From Winogradskyella ursingii (GTDB lineage: Bacteria > Bacteroidota > Bacteroidia > Flavobacteriales > Flavobacteriaceae), in contig NZ_JABFDH010000006.1 of NCBI RefSeq assembly GCF_013403975.1, forward strand, positions 124,001 through 188,000: a stretch of DNA of 64,000 nt, given 5' to 3'. Every line of letters begins with the position of its first letter. The stretch's first letter is position 1. This document shows, piece after piece, positions 10,211 to 19,822 of this stretch. A program made the translations under genes and the position numbers. The notes under the pieces were generated by a model. It made no database searches, was not told the DNA's origin, and worked only from the letters and a program-made list of their open reading frames with translations.

Positions 10211-10764
10211 TTATTGAGTTTTTTCTTTATGGCGTTTAAAATAAATTGATAGTAGGATTTGTTGGTACTAACAAAATGACTGTTGGTTGTGCTATTTTTT
10301 AAAAGTGACTCAAACTCAGCAAAGCTAACTAATTTTAAATCTTCGACTTCTTCAGGTTGCGGAATGAGGTCTCTCAATGCTACTTTTAATTCTGAAATAT
10401 AGACATTATGAAATTCGTAATCCTTGATTTTACCGTTGTTATATTCTGATTTATGAAGTTCTACACCAATTTTTTCGAGATGGTCGCTTTTTAGTTTAAT
10501 TCCTATTTCCTCTTCCGCTTCTCTGAGAGCAGCTTGCTCAATGGTTTCTTTAGCATCAATATGTCCAGCGACGGAAACGTCCCAAAGCAATGGAAAAATT
10601 GCTTTTTTTCTTGAACGTTGTTGCAGAAGAATTTCGCCCTTTTTGGTATATAGCCATAAGTGGATGGTATTGTGGTACCATCCATTTTTATGTGCTTCGG
10701 ACTTAAGAGCTGTCCTTCCTGTTGGGTTACCTTTATTATCTACAATATCAATGTATTCGTCCAT
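10207..10764 (-). CDS. Nudix hydrolase, IPP-isomerase-like subgroup
   Basis: This 185-residue protein carries a perfect Nudix box: Gly67, Glu73 and REAEEEIG at 81-88. The N-terminus (EYIDIVDNKGNPTG) and the following HNTIHLW segment match Nudix proteins related to isopentenyl-diphosphate isomerase (YfcD/IDI-like). These usually hydrolyse nucleoside or isoprenoid diphosphates; the exact substrate cannot be read from sequence. It precedes and overlaps the PrsW-like gene by four bases and starts eight bases after the class V aminotransferase, so the three may form one transcription unit. Confidence 0.88.
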   Translation of the reverse strand: MDEYIDIVDNKGNPTGRTALKSEAHKNGWYHNTIHLWLYTKKGEILLQQRSRKKAIFPLLWDVSVAGHIDAKETIEQAALREAEEEIGIKLKSDHLEKIGVELHKSEYNNGKIKDYEFHNVYISELKVALRDLIPQPEEVEDLKLVSFAEFESLLKNSTTNSHFVSTNKSYYQFILNAIKKKLNK

Positions 10765-10772
10765 AATATGAC

Positions 10773-11918
10773 TTATAAACTCTTTGAAATTGCCTCAACT
10801 AGTCGTTCAAAATGCAATTTAGTATTAAAGACATGACAGGAAATACGAATATATCTTCCACGAAAAGACACATGGATATTCGCATCTTTCAAATTCTGTT
10901 TAAGTTTCTCTAAATTTAAATTTTCAGGAATTTTAATACCAAACATATGTTTGGCTCTGTCCTTTGGTGCATCAGAATGAAAACCTAATTTTGAAAGTTT
11001 CACCAATGCATCGGCTGAAATGTCGTGACAATAATCCTGTAATTCTTGAGGATTGATTCTTGAAATCTCTTTCAGTGCAGCAATTTGCATTTGTACATAA
11101 ATAAAACTGCCGCTTTGTCCCATGGCATAACGACCCGCTAAGGGTTGGTATTCTGATTGATAATCGGTCAATTTAGAAAAATCCTGACTTTCTAGACGGT
11201 TGGCCCAATTTTCTTCAATTGGTTGTCCGTTATCAAAATACGCGCCATAATAAGCATAAGCACAGCCATAAGGTCCAAACAGCCATTTGTAACCAGCGCA
11301 GATTAACGCATCCGGTTCAATATCCTTAATGGAGAAGGGGAGTGCACCAATAGACTGACTGCCATCAATAATCAATAATGAATTATGTTGTTTTGTTTTT
11401 TCTCGGATTTTTTTCAAATCAAAAAGAATTCCGTTTGCCCAATGGATATGTCCCATTGCAACCAGAGCTGTTCTATCGCTAATGGCGTCAAGAATATGAC
11501 GATTCCAATCTGATTTGTTTTCAGGCTCTTTAACGGTAATAATTTTTGCATTGTATTGATTTGCCAATCGTTTCCAGATGTATACATTGCTTGGAAACTG
11601 CTCGTCGATGATTAAAATTTCGTCATCTTGTTTCAACTCAATGTTATTCGCTACAGTTGCCAGCCCATAAGATACTGACGGAATCGTAACCACGCGATTG
11701 TAATTGTCACAATCAATAATTTCAGCAAATAAAGTTTTCAGCTCTTTTACAGGCTCAAACAAATTTGACGCTGAAATAAAATCTGGACGGCTTTTAGCCT
11801 TTACAGCTTTAACGCCCGCTGTTTCAACAGATGTAAAAGCAGGTGAGAAACTTGCTGTGTTAAGGTACACAACATCTTCAGGAAAGTTGAATTGATTTTT
11901 TAGGTTGGTTAAAGGCAT
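10773..11918 (-). CDS. PLP-dependent class V aminotransferase (cysteine-desulfurase-like)
   Basis: This 381-residue protein has the class V aminotransferase fold. The PLP-binding lysine is Lys211 in AGYKWLFGPYG, preceded by the cofactor Asp in LLIIDGSQSIGA at about 185. No catalytic Cys loop of the SufS/IscS type is visible near the C-terminus, so it is more like an isopenicillin-N-epimerase or a general aminotransferase than a true desulfurase. Substrate unknown. First gene of a probable operon with the Nudix and PrsW-like genes. Confidence 0.85.
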   Translation of the reverse strand: MPLTNLKNQFNFPEDVVYLNTASFSPAFTSVETAGVKAVKAKSRPDFISASNLFEPVKELKTLFAEIIDCDNYNRVVTIPSVSYGLATVANNIELKQDDEILIIDEQFPSNVYIWKRLANQYNAKIITVKEPENKSDWNRHILDAISDRTALVAMGHIHWANGILFDLKKIREKTKQHNSLLIIDGSQSIGALPFSIKDIEPDALICAGYKWLFGPYGCAYAYYGAYFDNGQPIEENWANRLESQDFSKLTDYQSEYQPLAGRYAMGQSGSFIYVQMQIAALKEISRINPQELQDYCHDISADALVKLSKLGFHSDAPKDRAKHMFGIKIPENLNLEKLKQNLKDANIHVSFRGRYIRISCHVFNTKLHFERLVEAISKSL

Positions 11919-11969
11919 GGTGTTAATTCATTAAACTCAAAAAAATTTTATAATCCTATTCTAAAAAAT

Positions 11970-12004
11970 TAACACACCTAAAGTCCACTCTAGTGAACTT
12001 TAGG
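11970..12004 (-). terminator. Palindromic hairpin, possible terminator of the M42 peptidase gene
   Basis: CCTAAAGT at 11977-11984 pairs with ACTTTAGG at 11997-12004, and the inner CACT/AGTG also pairs, giving a near-perfect 28-base palindrome. Read on the minus strand it follows the stop of the M42 gene by about 20 bases, with a short T-rich stretch a few bases beyond. The T run is not directly adjacent, so a terminator role is only likely. Confidence 0.45.
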
Positions 12005-12025
12005 GATGTTTTCGAATTTAAAACT

Positions 12026-13114
12026 TCATTCAAAATAACTAAAAGTTTCTCCGTCCTTAATTTTTAAAAGTGTTTCGTAAATCAATTTAATCACATTTTC
12101 CACATCATCTCTATGCACCATTTCTACTGTAGTGTGCATATAGCGCAACGGTAAAGAAATTAAAGCTGAAGCTACGCCACCATTACTGTAAGCAAAAGCA
12201 TCTGTATCAGTTCCGGTTGCTCTGGATAACGCTGCTCTTTGAAAAGGAATCATTTTAGCTTCGGCCGTATCTGTAATTAAATCGCGTAACTTTTGCTGAA
12301 CCGCAGGAGCGTATGCGATCACTGGGCCTTTTCCTATTTCGGCCAAACCTTGTTTTTTCGGCTCGATCATCGGTGTGGTTGTATCATGTGTAACGTCAGT
12401 TACGATTGCTACATTTGGCTTTATGGTTTCTGTAATCATTTGTGCACCACGCAGTCCAATTTCCTCTTGAACGGAGTTGGTTACATACAAACCAAAAGGC
12501 AATTTCTTTTTGTTTTCGTGAAGTAGTCTTGCTACTTCGGCAATCATAAACCCACCCATTCTGTTATCGAGGGCTCGGCAGACGAATTTATCTTTGTTGA
12601 GGACATGAAATTCATCAGGATAAGTTATAACACAACCTACATGAACACCCATTTTCTCAACCTCCTCTTTATCCTTGGCACCAATATCAATACAGATGTT
12701 ATCAGGTTTTGGAGCATCCTCCTTGGACTTGTTTCTGGTATGTATAGCAGGCCAGCCAAAAACACCTTTAACAATTCCGTTTTTAGTGTGGATATTTACA
12801 ATCTTACTTGGTGCAATTTGGTGGTCACTTCCTCCATTTCTTACCACATAAATTAAGCCTTTATCTGTGATATAATTCACATACCAGGAAATTTCATCTG
12901 CATGGCCTTCGATAACTACTTTAAATTTCGCTTTAGGATTGATAACGGCTACTGCAGAACCGTAAGTGTCTGTAATAAATTCATCTGCATAAGGTTTAAG
13001 GTAATCCATCCAAATTTTTTGTCCTTCCCATTCGTAGCCGGTAGGTGACGCATTATTTAGATATTTTTCAAGAAAATTCAGTGATTTTTTATTCAGTATG
13101 CTTTTGGTAGCCAT
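12026..13114 (-). CDS. M42-family metallopeptidase
   Basis: This 362-residue cytosolic enzyme matches M42 aminopeptidases/endoglucanase-like proteins (glutamyl aminopeptidase, TET type). Metal and catalytic residues are visible: His71 in EGHADEISWYV, bridging Asp183 in RALDNRMGG, Glu217/Glu218 in VQEEIGLRGA, Asp240 in IVTDVTHD and the C-terminal His in YMHTTVEMVHRDD. Members form dodecamers that trim short peptides. It is monocistronic, divergent from the ABC transporter genes, with 125 bases between the two starts. Confidence 0.93.
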   Translation of the reverse strand: MATKSILNKKSLNFLEKYLNNASPTGYEWEGQKIWMDYLKPYADEFITDTYGSAVAVINPKAKFKVVIEGHADEISWYVNYITDKGLIYVVRNGGSDHQIAPSKIVNIHTKNGIVKGVFGWPAIHTRNKSKEDAPKPDNICIDIGAKDKEEVEKMGVHVGCVITYPDEFHVLNKDKFVCRALDNRMGGFMIAEVARLLHENKKKLPFGLYVTNSVQEEIGLRGAQMITETIKPNVAIVTDVTHDTTTPMIEPKKQGLAEIGKGPVIAYAPAVQQKLRDLITDTAEAKMIPFQRAALSRATGTDTDAFAYSNGGVASALISLPLRYMHTTVEMVHRDDVENVIKLIYETLLKIKDGETFSYFE

Positions 13115-13239
13115 ATAAATTTATTTTGCGTTTTTGTAAAAATAATAGGATTATATCAGACAATAAGTGCTTTGAAAATCTTTTTGTAACAATTTCATCT
13201 ATTTTTACACCAATAGAGCTATAATCTTAAACCAGAACG

Positions 13240-14130
13240 ATGCAATTAGTTATTTCCAATCTTACAAAAACATACAAAAATGGTGTAAAAGCCATAGATA
13301 ACCTTAATCTTGAAATCGGCACAGGAATGTTTGGTCTTTTAGGTCCTAATGGTGCTGGAAAATCCTCTCTAATGCGAACCATTGCAACATTGCAGAGTCC
13401 TGATTCTGGATCGATTATGTTTGGTGATATTAATGTTTTGGAGAATAAAATGGCACTGCGAAAAGTTCTAGGTTATTTGCCACAGTCTTTTGGTGTATAT
13501 CCAAAAATGTCGGCTGAGGCTTTATTGGATTATTTCGCAGCCTTAAAGGGTATAGGTTCAAAATCAGATAGACAGGCACTGGTTAAAGAAGTTTTGGACA
13601 TTACTAATTTATATGACGTTCGTAAAAAGCATGTTGCAGGGTATTCTGGCGGAATGAAACAACGTTTTGGTATTGCACAGTTATTATTGAATAACCCCAA
13701 ACTTATTATAGTAGATGAGCCAACTGCAGGATTGGATCCAGCCGAACGTCATCGTTTTTTGAATGTATTGCGTGAAGTTGGTACCAACTGTACGGTTATT
13801 TTTTCGACACATATTGTAGAAGACGTAAAGGAACTATGTAACGATATGGCGATTTTAAACGGAGGAAGAATACTGAAACAAGCCACACCATCAAAAGCAA
13901 GAGCAGAATTGCAAGGACGTATTTGGACTAAAATTATTAATAGGGAAAATTTAGAAGCCCATGAAGCTCAGTATAATGTGCTGTCATCTAATTACAATGA
14001 AGACAATTCCTTAAACATCAGAGTGTTTGCCGATATGCAACCCAGTGAGGATTTTAAGCATTCCGAACCTCAGCTCGATGACGTGTACTTTATTGCACTA
14101 AAACAAGACGAACCGATTAGTGCAGTTTAA
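13240..14130 (+). CDS. ABC transporter ATP-binding protein
   Basis: This 296-residue ATPase has Walker A GPNGAGKSS (35-43), Q-loop near LPQSFGVYP, signature YSGGMKQR (135-142), Walker B LIIVDEP (155-161) and the switch His in STHIVED. It belongs to the group that works with ABC-2-type permeases. The partner gene begins 25 bases downstream and is a permease fused to an M1 peptidase, so the pair forms one complex at the inner membrane. The C-terminal 70 residues are an extra domain without recognised motif. Substrate unknown. Confidence 0.93.
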   Translation: MQLVISNLTKTYKNGVKAIDNLNLEIGTGMFGLLGPNGAGKSSLMRTIATLQSPDSGSIMFGDINVLENKMALRKVLGYLPQSFGVYPKMSAEALLDYFAALKGIGSKSDRQALVKEVLDITNLYDVRKKHVAGYSGGMKQRFGIAQLLLNNPKLIIVDEPTAGLDPAERHRFLNVLREVGTNCTVIFSTHIVEDVKELCNDMAILNGGRILKQATPSKARAELQGRIWTKIINRENLEAHEAQYNVLSSNYNEDNSLNIRVFADMQPSEDFKHSEPQLDDVYFIALKQDEPISAV

Positions 14131-14155
14131 TTTTTCATTCTAAAAAAGTACATCT

Positions 14156-17100
14156 ATGTTTTCTACTATATTCTTCCACGAATTAAAATATTGGATTAAG
14201 CGCCCTGCAACCTACATTTACATGGCAATTTTCTTTGTATTGGCACTTTTTATAGCTGCCACTAGCGCAGGTATTTTTGATAGCATTACTGCGACAACAG
14301 GTTCGTCACGAATTGTGAATTCACCTATTGGCATCACCAACCTCTTTAATGGTTTAGCTATTTTAATTTTCTTTTTGTTCCCATCCATTATCGGAGCTTC
14401 TGTTCATAGAGATTTTAAGAGCGAAATGCATACCATTTTATATTCTTATCCTTTTACAAAGGCCAATTATTTGTTTGCTAAATTTTTTAGTGCGATTGTA
14501 ATTGTGACGCTCATTGTAATGACAATTGGGGTTGGTATGGCCATTGGTTTCAGGCTTCCGGGTACCAACTATGATATTGTCACCACTTTTAATTTTAAAT
14601 CTTACTTTAACGCCTATTGGGTGTATATTTTACCGAATATTTTATTGTTTGGAGCTATTGTTTTTGCAGTTGTCACTTTCACTCGAAATATAGCCGCAGG
14701 TTTTATTACAGTCATATTGCTATTGTTTGTTCAGGGAGTAACTGAAAGTTTACTATCCGATCCGGATAGTCGTTATTTGGCGGCATTGTTAGACCCTTTT
14801 GGTGCATCTGCATCCGATTATTACACGCGTTACTGGACCGTTTATGAACAGAATGAAATGGATATTCCTATTAAGGAAGTCATTCTCTATAACCGTTTAA
14901 TATGGTTAGGAGTGGCAAGCTTAGTGTTTGGTTTGGTTTATCGATTCTTTACATTCAGCCAAAATCCACTTTCGATTTCTTTTTTCAAAAAACGAATGGG
15001 TGAGCGCAGTACCAAAAAGAATTTCGGTGGTATCACTAAAATCAAATTGCCAAAGGTATCGTATGATTTTTCCTTTGTACAAAATTTAAAAACGACTTGG
15101 AGGATATCTAATATTGAATTTAAATATATCGTGAAAAGCTGGCCGTTTATAAGTATTGTGCTTGTTGGGCTCATCATTGTTCTTATCGCGCTATCCGATT
15201 TTGGAAATCCTACGGGAACGTCATCGTATCCGCGAACTTGGCTTATGTTACGTGGAGGAGGCGCTTTTGTTATTGCAATTAACATCTGTACTTTTTTATA
15301 TGCTGGGATGTTGGTAAACCGTAGCAAAACAAACAATATAAATGGATTGGAAGATGTGACACCTATACCTAACTGGTCGTTGTTTTTATCCAAGTTTATA
15401 GCTATTGTGAAAATGCAAATTTTGTTACTTTCGGTCGTGATGGTTGCTGGTATCTTGTTTCAATTATATAAGGGTTATTATGAAATTGAATTAGGACTTT
15501 ATATTAAAGAGCTATTTGGTCTTAGACTTATTAATTACGTGATTTGGGCATTTTTGGCCTTAATGGTTCAAACATTAATAAGAAATCCTTACCTCGGACT
15601 ATTTGTACTATTGGTTATTGCAATCGGTATTCCATTTTTGAGTCTTGCCGGAGTCGAGCAACCCTTATTTAAGTATAATGAAGGTACAGGATTTAGTTAT
15701 AATGATATGAACGGTTACGGAGATTCACTAGCAAGGTACCTCGCTTACAAATTTTATTGGGTCATTGGCGGCTTAGTTTTAATGTGTATTGCTGCCCTGT
15801 TTTGGGTGCGTGGTTTGCCTCATTCTTTCAAAGAACGATTGAACATTGCAAAAAGGCGCTTATCAACACCTATGGTAGCTACAATTATAGTTTTGTTGAT
15901 CGGTTTCTTTGCTATGGGCTTTTCTATTTATCATGCTACAAACATTGAAGAAACGCGTTATTCTTCTAAGGAACTAGAGGAACTTCGGGTTGAATGGGAG
16001 AAGAAGTACAAACAGTTTGAGAACTATGCGCAACCAAGAATAGTTGCTGTAAATACCAATTTGGACTTATTTATTGAAGACCGAAATTTTGAAGCCTCAG
16101 GCATATACACTATGGTTAATAAAACGGAAGAAGCCATTGACAGTATCTTCGTTAACCATAACGACTATGAAAGTACGTTTGAATTTAATAAAGAAAATAT
16201 ATTGGTTTCTGAAGATACACTCTACAACTTTGATATTTATAAGTTGAAACAACCAATGATGCCTGGTGATTCCATGGTTTTAAAATTCACCGTAAAAAAC
16301 AAACCCAATACGTTATTCGCCTCTAACTCGCCAGTTCTAAAGAATGGGACATTTATAAATAATATGGAGCTGTTTCCTAGTTTGGGATACAATGGTGGCG
16401 AACTTACAGATGACAAAACGCGCGAAAAGTATGGATTACCACCAAACAAACTTAAGCCGCATCCATCAGATTCGACCGCTCTTGGAAATACTTATATTTC
16501 AAAAGATAGCGACTGGATAGATTTTGAAGCAACCGTTAGCACCAGCAAAGACCAAATTGCCATTGCACCAGGTTACCTTCAAAAAGAATGGATAGAAGAT
16601 GGCAGACGCTATTTTCATTATAAAATGGATAGTAAAATTCTAAATTTCTATGCATTTAATTCTGCCGAATACGAAGTGAAAAAAGACAAGTGGAAAGATG
16701 TTGACCTTGAGATATACTACCACAAAGGTCATGAATACAATTTGGAAAGTATGATGGAAGGTATGAAGGCATCTTTGGAGTACAATAGTGAAAATTTCAG
16801 CCCATATCAGCATAGACAATTGAGAATTGTAGAATTTCCAAGTGGTGGCTTTGCACAATCATTTCCTAATACCATTCCGTTTGGTGGTGATACAGGATTT
16901 ATAGCAGAGGTTGATGATAGCGAAGATGGTGGTTTAAACTATATGTATGCAATCACCGTCCATGAAGTAGCGCACCAATGGTGGGCGCACCAAGTGATAG
17001 GAGCAGATGCTTTGGGAGCGACCATGCTTTCAGAAAGTCTTTCGGAATATGTAGCGCTCAAAGTTCTTGAGAAAGAGTTGGGTAAAAGCCAAATGCGAAA

Positions 17101-17803
17101 ATTCTTGAAGCGATCGTTGGATGATTATTTATTCCAGAGAACCTTTGAGGTTAAACGTGAGAAACCTTTAATGTACAATGATGGTCAAGGCTATATTCGC
17201 TATCAAAAAGGCTCATTGGTATTGTATGCTCTTAGTGATTATATTGGCGAAGATGTTTTGAATAATGCATTAAAAACTTATGTAGAAAAGGTAAAATTTC
17301 AAGAGGCACCTTACACGACTTCCATTGACATGGTCAACCATATCAAAGCCGTAACTCCGGACAGTTTACAATACGTGATCAAAGATATGTTTGAGACTAT
17401 TACGTTATATGATAACAGGATTACTGAAGTTACAACAACGGAATTAGATAATGGAAAATATCGGGTCGATATTGAATTTCAGGTGAGTAAATATAGAAAT
17501 GACGAAAAAGGAAAGCAACTATATTCTGATGAAGGAAACGAGGCCATCACTTATGAGCCAGAAGGCAAAAAGAAACCTATCTTATCACTGCCTCTTCAAG
17601 ATTATATAGAAATAGGTGTGTATGCAGAGCAAGAGGTCGATGGTGAAATGAAAGAAAAGCAATTGTATTTAAAAAAACATAAAATTACTTCCATCAATAA
17701 TAAAGTATCAGTTACCGTAGATGAAAAACCAATAGAAGTAGGTGTGGACCCTTACAATAAATTGATTGATAGAAATTCTGGTGATAATCGTCAGAAATTG
17801 TAA
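14156..17803 (+). CDS. ABC-2 permease fused to M1-family aminopeptidase
   Basis: This 1215-residue protein has two parts. Residues 1 to about 600 contain two blocks of membrane helices, like two ABC-2 permease units in tandem. The rest is a soluble extracytoplasmic domain with an M1 gluzincin site: HEVAH at 936-940 and Glu960 in LSESLSEY. The spacing from the second His to this Glu is 19 residues, one more than the canonical 18. A classical GxMEN motif is not visible; a Gly-rich stretch near 900 (PSGGFAQSFPN) takes its place. Such permease/peptidase fusions recur in Bacteroidota, always with an ATPase; their substrate is not known. A role in trimming peptides next to the transport path is inference. 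Confidence 0.88.
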   Translation: MFSTIFFHELKYWIKRPATYIYMAIFFVLALFIAATSAGIFDSITATTGSSRIVNSPIGITNLFNGLAILIFFLFPSIIGASVHRDFKSEMHTILYSYPFTKANYLFAKFFSAIVIVTLIVMTIGVGMAIGFRLPGTNYDIVTTFNFKSYFNAYWVYILPNILLFGAIVFAVVTFTRNIAAGFITVILLLFVQGVTESLLSDPDSRYLAALLDPFGASASDYYTRYWTVYEQNEMDIPIKEVILYNRLIWLGVASLVFGLVYRFFTFSQNPLSISFFKKRMGERSTKKNFGGITKIKLPKVSYDFSFVQNLKTTWRISNIEFKYIVKSWPFISIVLVGLIIVLIALSDFGNPTGTSSYPRTWLMLRGGGAFVIAINICTFLYAGMLVNRSKTNNINGLEDVTPIPNWSLFLSKFIAIVKMQILLLSVVMVAGILFQLYKGYYEIELGLYIKELFGLRLINYVIWAFLALMVQTLIRNPYLGLFVLLVIAIGIPFLSLAGVEQPLFKYNEGTGFSYNDMNGYGDSLARYLAYKFYWVIGGLVLMCIAALFWVRGLPHSFKERLNIAKRRLSTPMVATIIVLLIGFFAMGFSIYHATNIEETRYSSKELEELRVEWEKKYKQFENYAQPRIVAVNTNLDLFIEDRNFEASGIYTMVNKTEEAIDSIFVNHNDYESTFEFNKENILVSEDTLYNFDIYKLKQPMMPGDSMVLKFTVKNKPNTLFASNSPVLKNGTFINNMELFPSLGYNGGELTDDKTREKYGLPPNKLKPHPSDSTALGNTYISKDSDWIDFEATVSTSKDQIAIAPGYLQKEWIEDGRRYFHYKMDSKILNFYAFNSAEYEVKKDKWKDVDLEIYYHKGHEYNLESMMEGMKASLEYNSENFSPYQHRQLRIVEFPSGGFAQSFPNTIPFGGDTGFIAEVDDSEDGGLNYMYAITVHEVAHQWWAHQVIGADALGATMLSESLSEYVALKVLEKELGKSQMRKFLKRSLDDYLFQRTFEVKREKPLMYNDGQGYIRYQKGSLVLYALSDYIGEDVLNNALKTYVEKVKFQEAPYTTSIDMVNHIKAVTPDSLQYVIKDMFETITLYDNRITEVTTTELDNGKYRVDIEFQVSKYRNDEKGKQLYSDEGNEAITYEPEGKKKPILSLPLQDYIEIGVYAEQEVDGEMKEKQLYLKKHKITSINNKVSVTVDEKPIEVGVDPYNKLIDRNSGDNRQKL

Positions 17804-17824
17804 AAAACTTCAACTTGAATAAAT

Positions 17825-17861
17825 AAGGCCTTTTGGATTTAACTCTACGAGGCTTTTTTTT
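17825..17861 (+). terminator. Probable rho-independent terminator after the ABC/M1 gene
   Basis: AAGGCCT at 17825-17831 can pair with AGGCTT at 17850-17855 with one bulged G, and eight Ts follow (17854-17861). It lies about 20 bases after the stop codon. The loop is long, so stability is moderate. Confidence 0.45.
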
Positions 17862-17971
17862 GGAACCGACACGACATTTAAATCATGCTTGATTTTCAAA
17901 AAATTTTAAATTCAAACTTATTCAATACATAATATTAATACAGTTTTAAGGTTAATGGTAGTATAAATTAT

Positions 17972-17979
17972 TAATTTTG
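17972..17979 (+). promoter_or_regulatory. Bacteroidota -7 box TAATTTTG before the DUF4294 gene
   Basis: The box matches TAnnTTTG exactly. Transcription would start near 17985, about 43 bases before the ATG at 18028. A TTG start at 17977 would overlap this box, which argues for the ATG. Confidence 0.5.
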
Positions 17980-18027
17980 AATAGTGCAAAATTCCGTTTT
18001 GGAACGGTTTTGGAAGTACCATTAACA

Positions 18028-18705
18028 ATGAGATATTTTACCTATATATTCCTATTTTTTTCAATGAGTATTTCGGCTCAAGTAGAGCCTGTTAAACAGG
18101 ATACGACTGAGGTTAAATATATCTATATTGAAGGTGATTCTATCCCAAAACTTGCAATAGATCTAGATGAGGTTTTAGTGCTTCCAAAGCTTAATTTTAA
18201 AAATAAAGATGAACGGATTCGCTATATCATTTTAAGACGAAAAACCTTAAAAGTATATCCATATGCCAAATTGGCCGCAGATCGCTTAACGGATTTGCAA
18301 CAACGTTTAGACAGTCTTGAGAAAAATAGAGACAAGCGCAGATATGCGAGAATCATTCAAAAATATATTGAAGATGAATTTTCTGCCGAATTAAAGAAAC
18401 TCACCAAAACTGAAGGTCAGATTTTAGTAAAGCTCATCCACAGACAAACAGGTACTACCACTTTTGACATAATAAAAGAATTGCGTAGTGGTTGGAGGGC
18501 ATTCTGGTTTAATAGTACAGCTAATTTATTCGATATTTCGTTGAAGAAAGAATTTGATCCATTAGAAAGCGAAGAAGATTATTTAATAGAAGATGTATTG
18601 CAGCGTGCTTTTCAAAATAGGCAGTTAAAGCGACAAGAATCTGCCTTTGAAATAGACTTTTATGTAGCTGCAGATAAATGGGCAAAGTCAAAAGCTAAAA
18701 GTTAA
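18028..18705 (+). CDS. DUF4294 protein, exported
   Basis: This 225-residue protein starts at ATG 18028, giving a clean signal peptide (MRYFTYIFLFFSMSISAQ) with likely cleavage after SISAQ. An in-frame TTG at 17977 was rejected because it overlaps the promoter box and adds a charged leader before the signal. The body holds the DUF4294 pattern, including KTLKVYPYAKLAADRL and a Gly-Trp-Arg segment (SGWRAFWFN), and is helical and charged. The family is restricted mainly to Bacteroidota and has no known function. The stop is directly followed by the start of the hemolysin III-like gene, so they are translated from one message. Confidence 0.85.
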   Translation: MRYFTYIFLFFSMSISAQVEPVKQDTTEVKYIYIEGDSIPKLAIDLDEVLVLPKLNFKNKDERIRYIILRRKTLKVYPYAKLAADRLTDLQQRLDSLEKNRDKRRYARIIQKYIEDEFSAELKKLTKTEGQILVKLIHRQTGTTTFDIIKELRSGWRAFWFNSTANLFDISLKKEFDPLESEEDYLIEDVLQRAFQNRQLKRQESAFEIDFYVAADKWAKSKAKS

Positions 18706-19335
18706 ATGCGTATACAGACCAAACTCGAGGAACAACTCAATGCATGGTCGCATGGCTTAGGTGTCGTGCTCGGTATTGTAGGACTCATTCTTTTAATTTT
18801 ATATACAGATGCTTTAAAACCCTGGAGTTTGTTTAGCGTTGTGGTTTATGGGTTGTCCATAATCATATTATTTTTAGCTTCCACACTCTACCATTCCGTA
18901 TCTGGAGAAAAGCGAAAGCATTATTTTAGAATAGTTGACCATATTAGCATTTATCTCCTAATTGCTGGTACTTATACACCAGTACTGCTTATTACTTTGA
19001 GCGATAGTCTAGGTTGGACACTTTTCTGGATTGTTTGGAGAATTGCTGCATTTGGTGTCGTCCTAAAACTATTTTTTACTGGTAGGTTCGAAATTTTCTC
19101 TACGCTATTGTATTTAGTTATGGGTTGGCTCATCGTTTTTGACTATTCAAATTTATCTGATGCCATTGGTCCAAATGGTGTATTTTGGTTATTTGCAGGT
19201 GGATTGTTTTATACGGTAGGTATTGTGTTTTATGCAATTCAAAAAATGCATTATAACCATGTGATTTGGCATTTATTTGTTTTGGGTGGTGCAATTTGCC
19301 ATTTTCTAATGGTTTTTTGGTATGTCATCCAGTGA
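18706..19335 (+). CDS. Hemolysin III / PAQR-family membrane protein
   Basis: This 209-residue protein has seven membrane helices and the conserved residues of the YqfA/hemolysin III group of PAQR proteins: HGLGVVLG near the start, STLYHSV, HYFRIVDHISIYLLIAGTYTP around residue 78, and the C-terminal HLFVLGGAICHF. The conserved His and Asp residues form a metal site in PAQR hydrolases. Despite the name, haemolytic activity is not generally shown; lipid (ceramidase-like) or membrane-homeostasis roles are proposed. It begins at the base after the DUF4294 stop codon. Confidence 0.92.
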   Translation: MRIQTKLEEQLNAWSHGLGVVLGIVGLILLILYTDALKPWSLFSVVVYGLSIIILFLASTLYHSVSGEKRKHYFRIVDHISIYLLIAGTYTPVLLITLSDSLGWTLFWIVWRIAAFGVVLKLFFTGRFEIFSTLLYLVMGWLIVFDYSNLSDAIGPNGVFWLFAGGLFYTVGIVFYAIQKMHYNHVIWHLFVLGGAICHFLMVFWYVIQ

Positions 19336-19354
19336 TTTAAGGGGAAGGCCTTTA

Positions 19355-19822
19355 TCATCCTTTTTTAATCATTTTATTCAAAATAACAATCTGTCCTAAA
19401 TGGTAATGGGTGTGCTCAATTAATCCTAACATATTCTTCCCATAATCACCATACTTCGCGTCCGTAAAATCATCATCTAATTTCTCATTCGGAAAATTTG
19501 ATAATAAATCTATAAATTCTTCCGCTTCTTGCCATAACTGTTCTTTAAAATCATTCCATTCTTTTTCCGATGTTAATTCTGGATGATCAAAACTGTATTT
19601 ATCTCTAATTTCCAATGCTCCACCTTTAAATACATTTGTCACTCCTTTGATAAAATAATGTATATGAAAGGTGAGTGCGAGAATGGAATTGAAACCTTCT
19701 AATTGTTGTTTGGCGGTATCAAAGTCTATACCTGATAAGGTATCTTTAAAGTTAACGTCCGTCCAGTTACCACCAAAATAAACTTGTTGTAAATGTGTGG
19801 CGAGTTGTTTTGAAGTTGGCAT
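19355..19822 (-). CDS. DinB-like (DUF1572-type) putative metal-dependent protein
   Basis: This 155-residue four-helix-bundle protein resembles the DinB/DUF1572 superfamily. Likely metal-binding His residues occur in LTFHIHYFIKG (about residues 53-55) and in EHTHYHLGQIVIL near the C-terminus, a typical final-helix motif. Family members include thiol transferases and hydrolases of the bacillithiol and mycothiol type, but this subgroup is uncharacterised. It is convergent with the hemolysin III-like gene with only 19 bases between the stops, and is probably monocistronic. Confidence 0.75.
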   Translation of the reverse strand: MPTSKQLATHLQQVYFGGNWTDVNFKDTLSGIDFDTAKQQLEGFNSILALTFHIHYFIKGVTNVFKGGALEIRDKYSFDHPELTSEKEWNDFKEQLWQEAEEFIDLLSNFPNEKLDDDFTDAKYGDYGKNMLGLIEHTHYHLGQIVILNKMIKKG

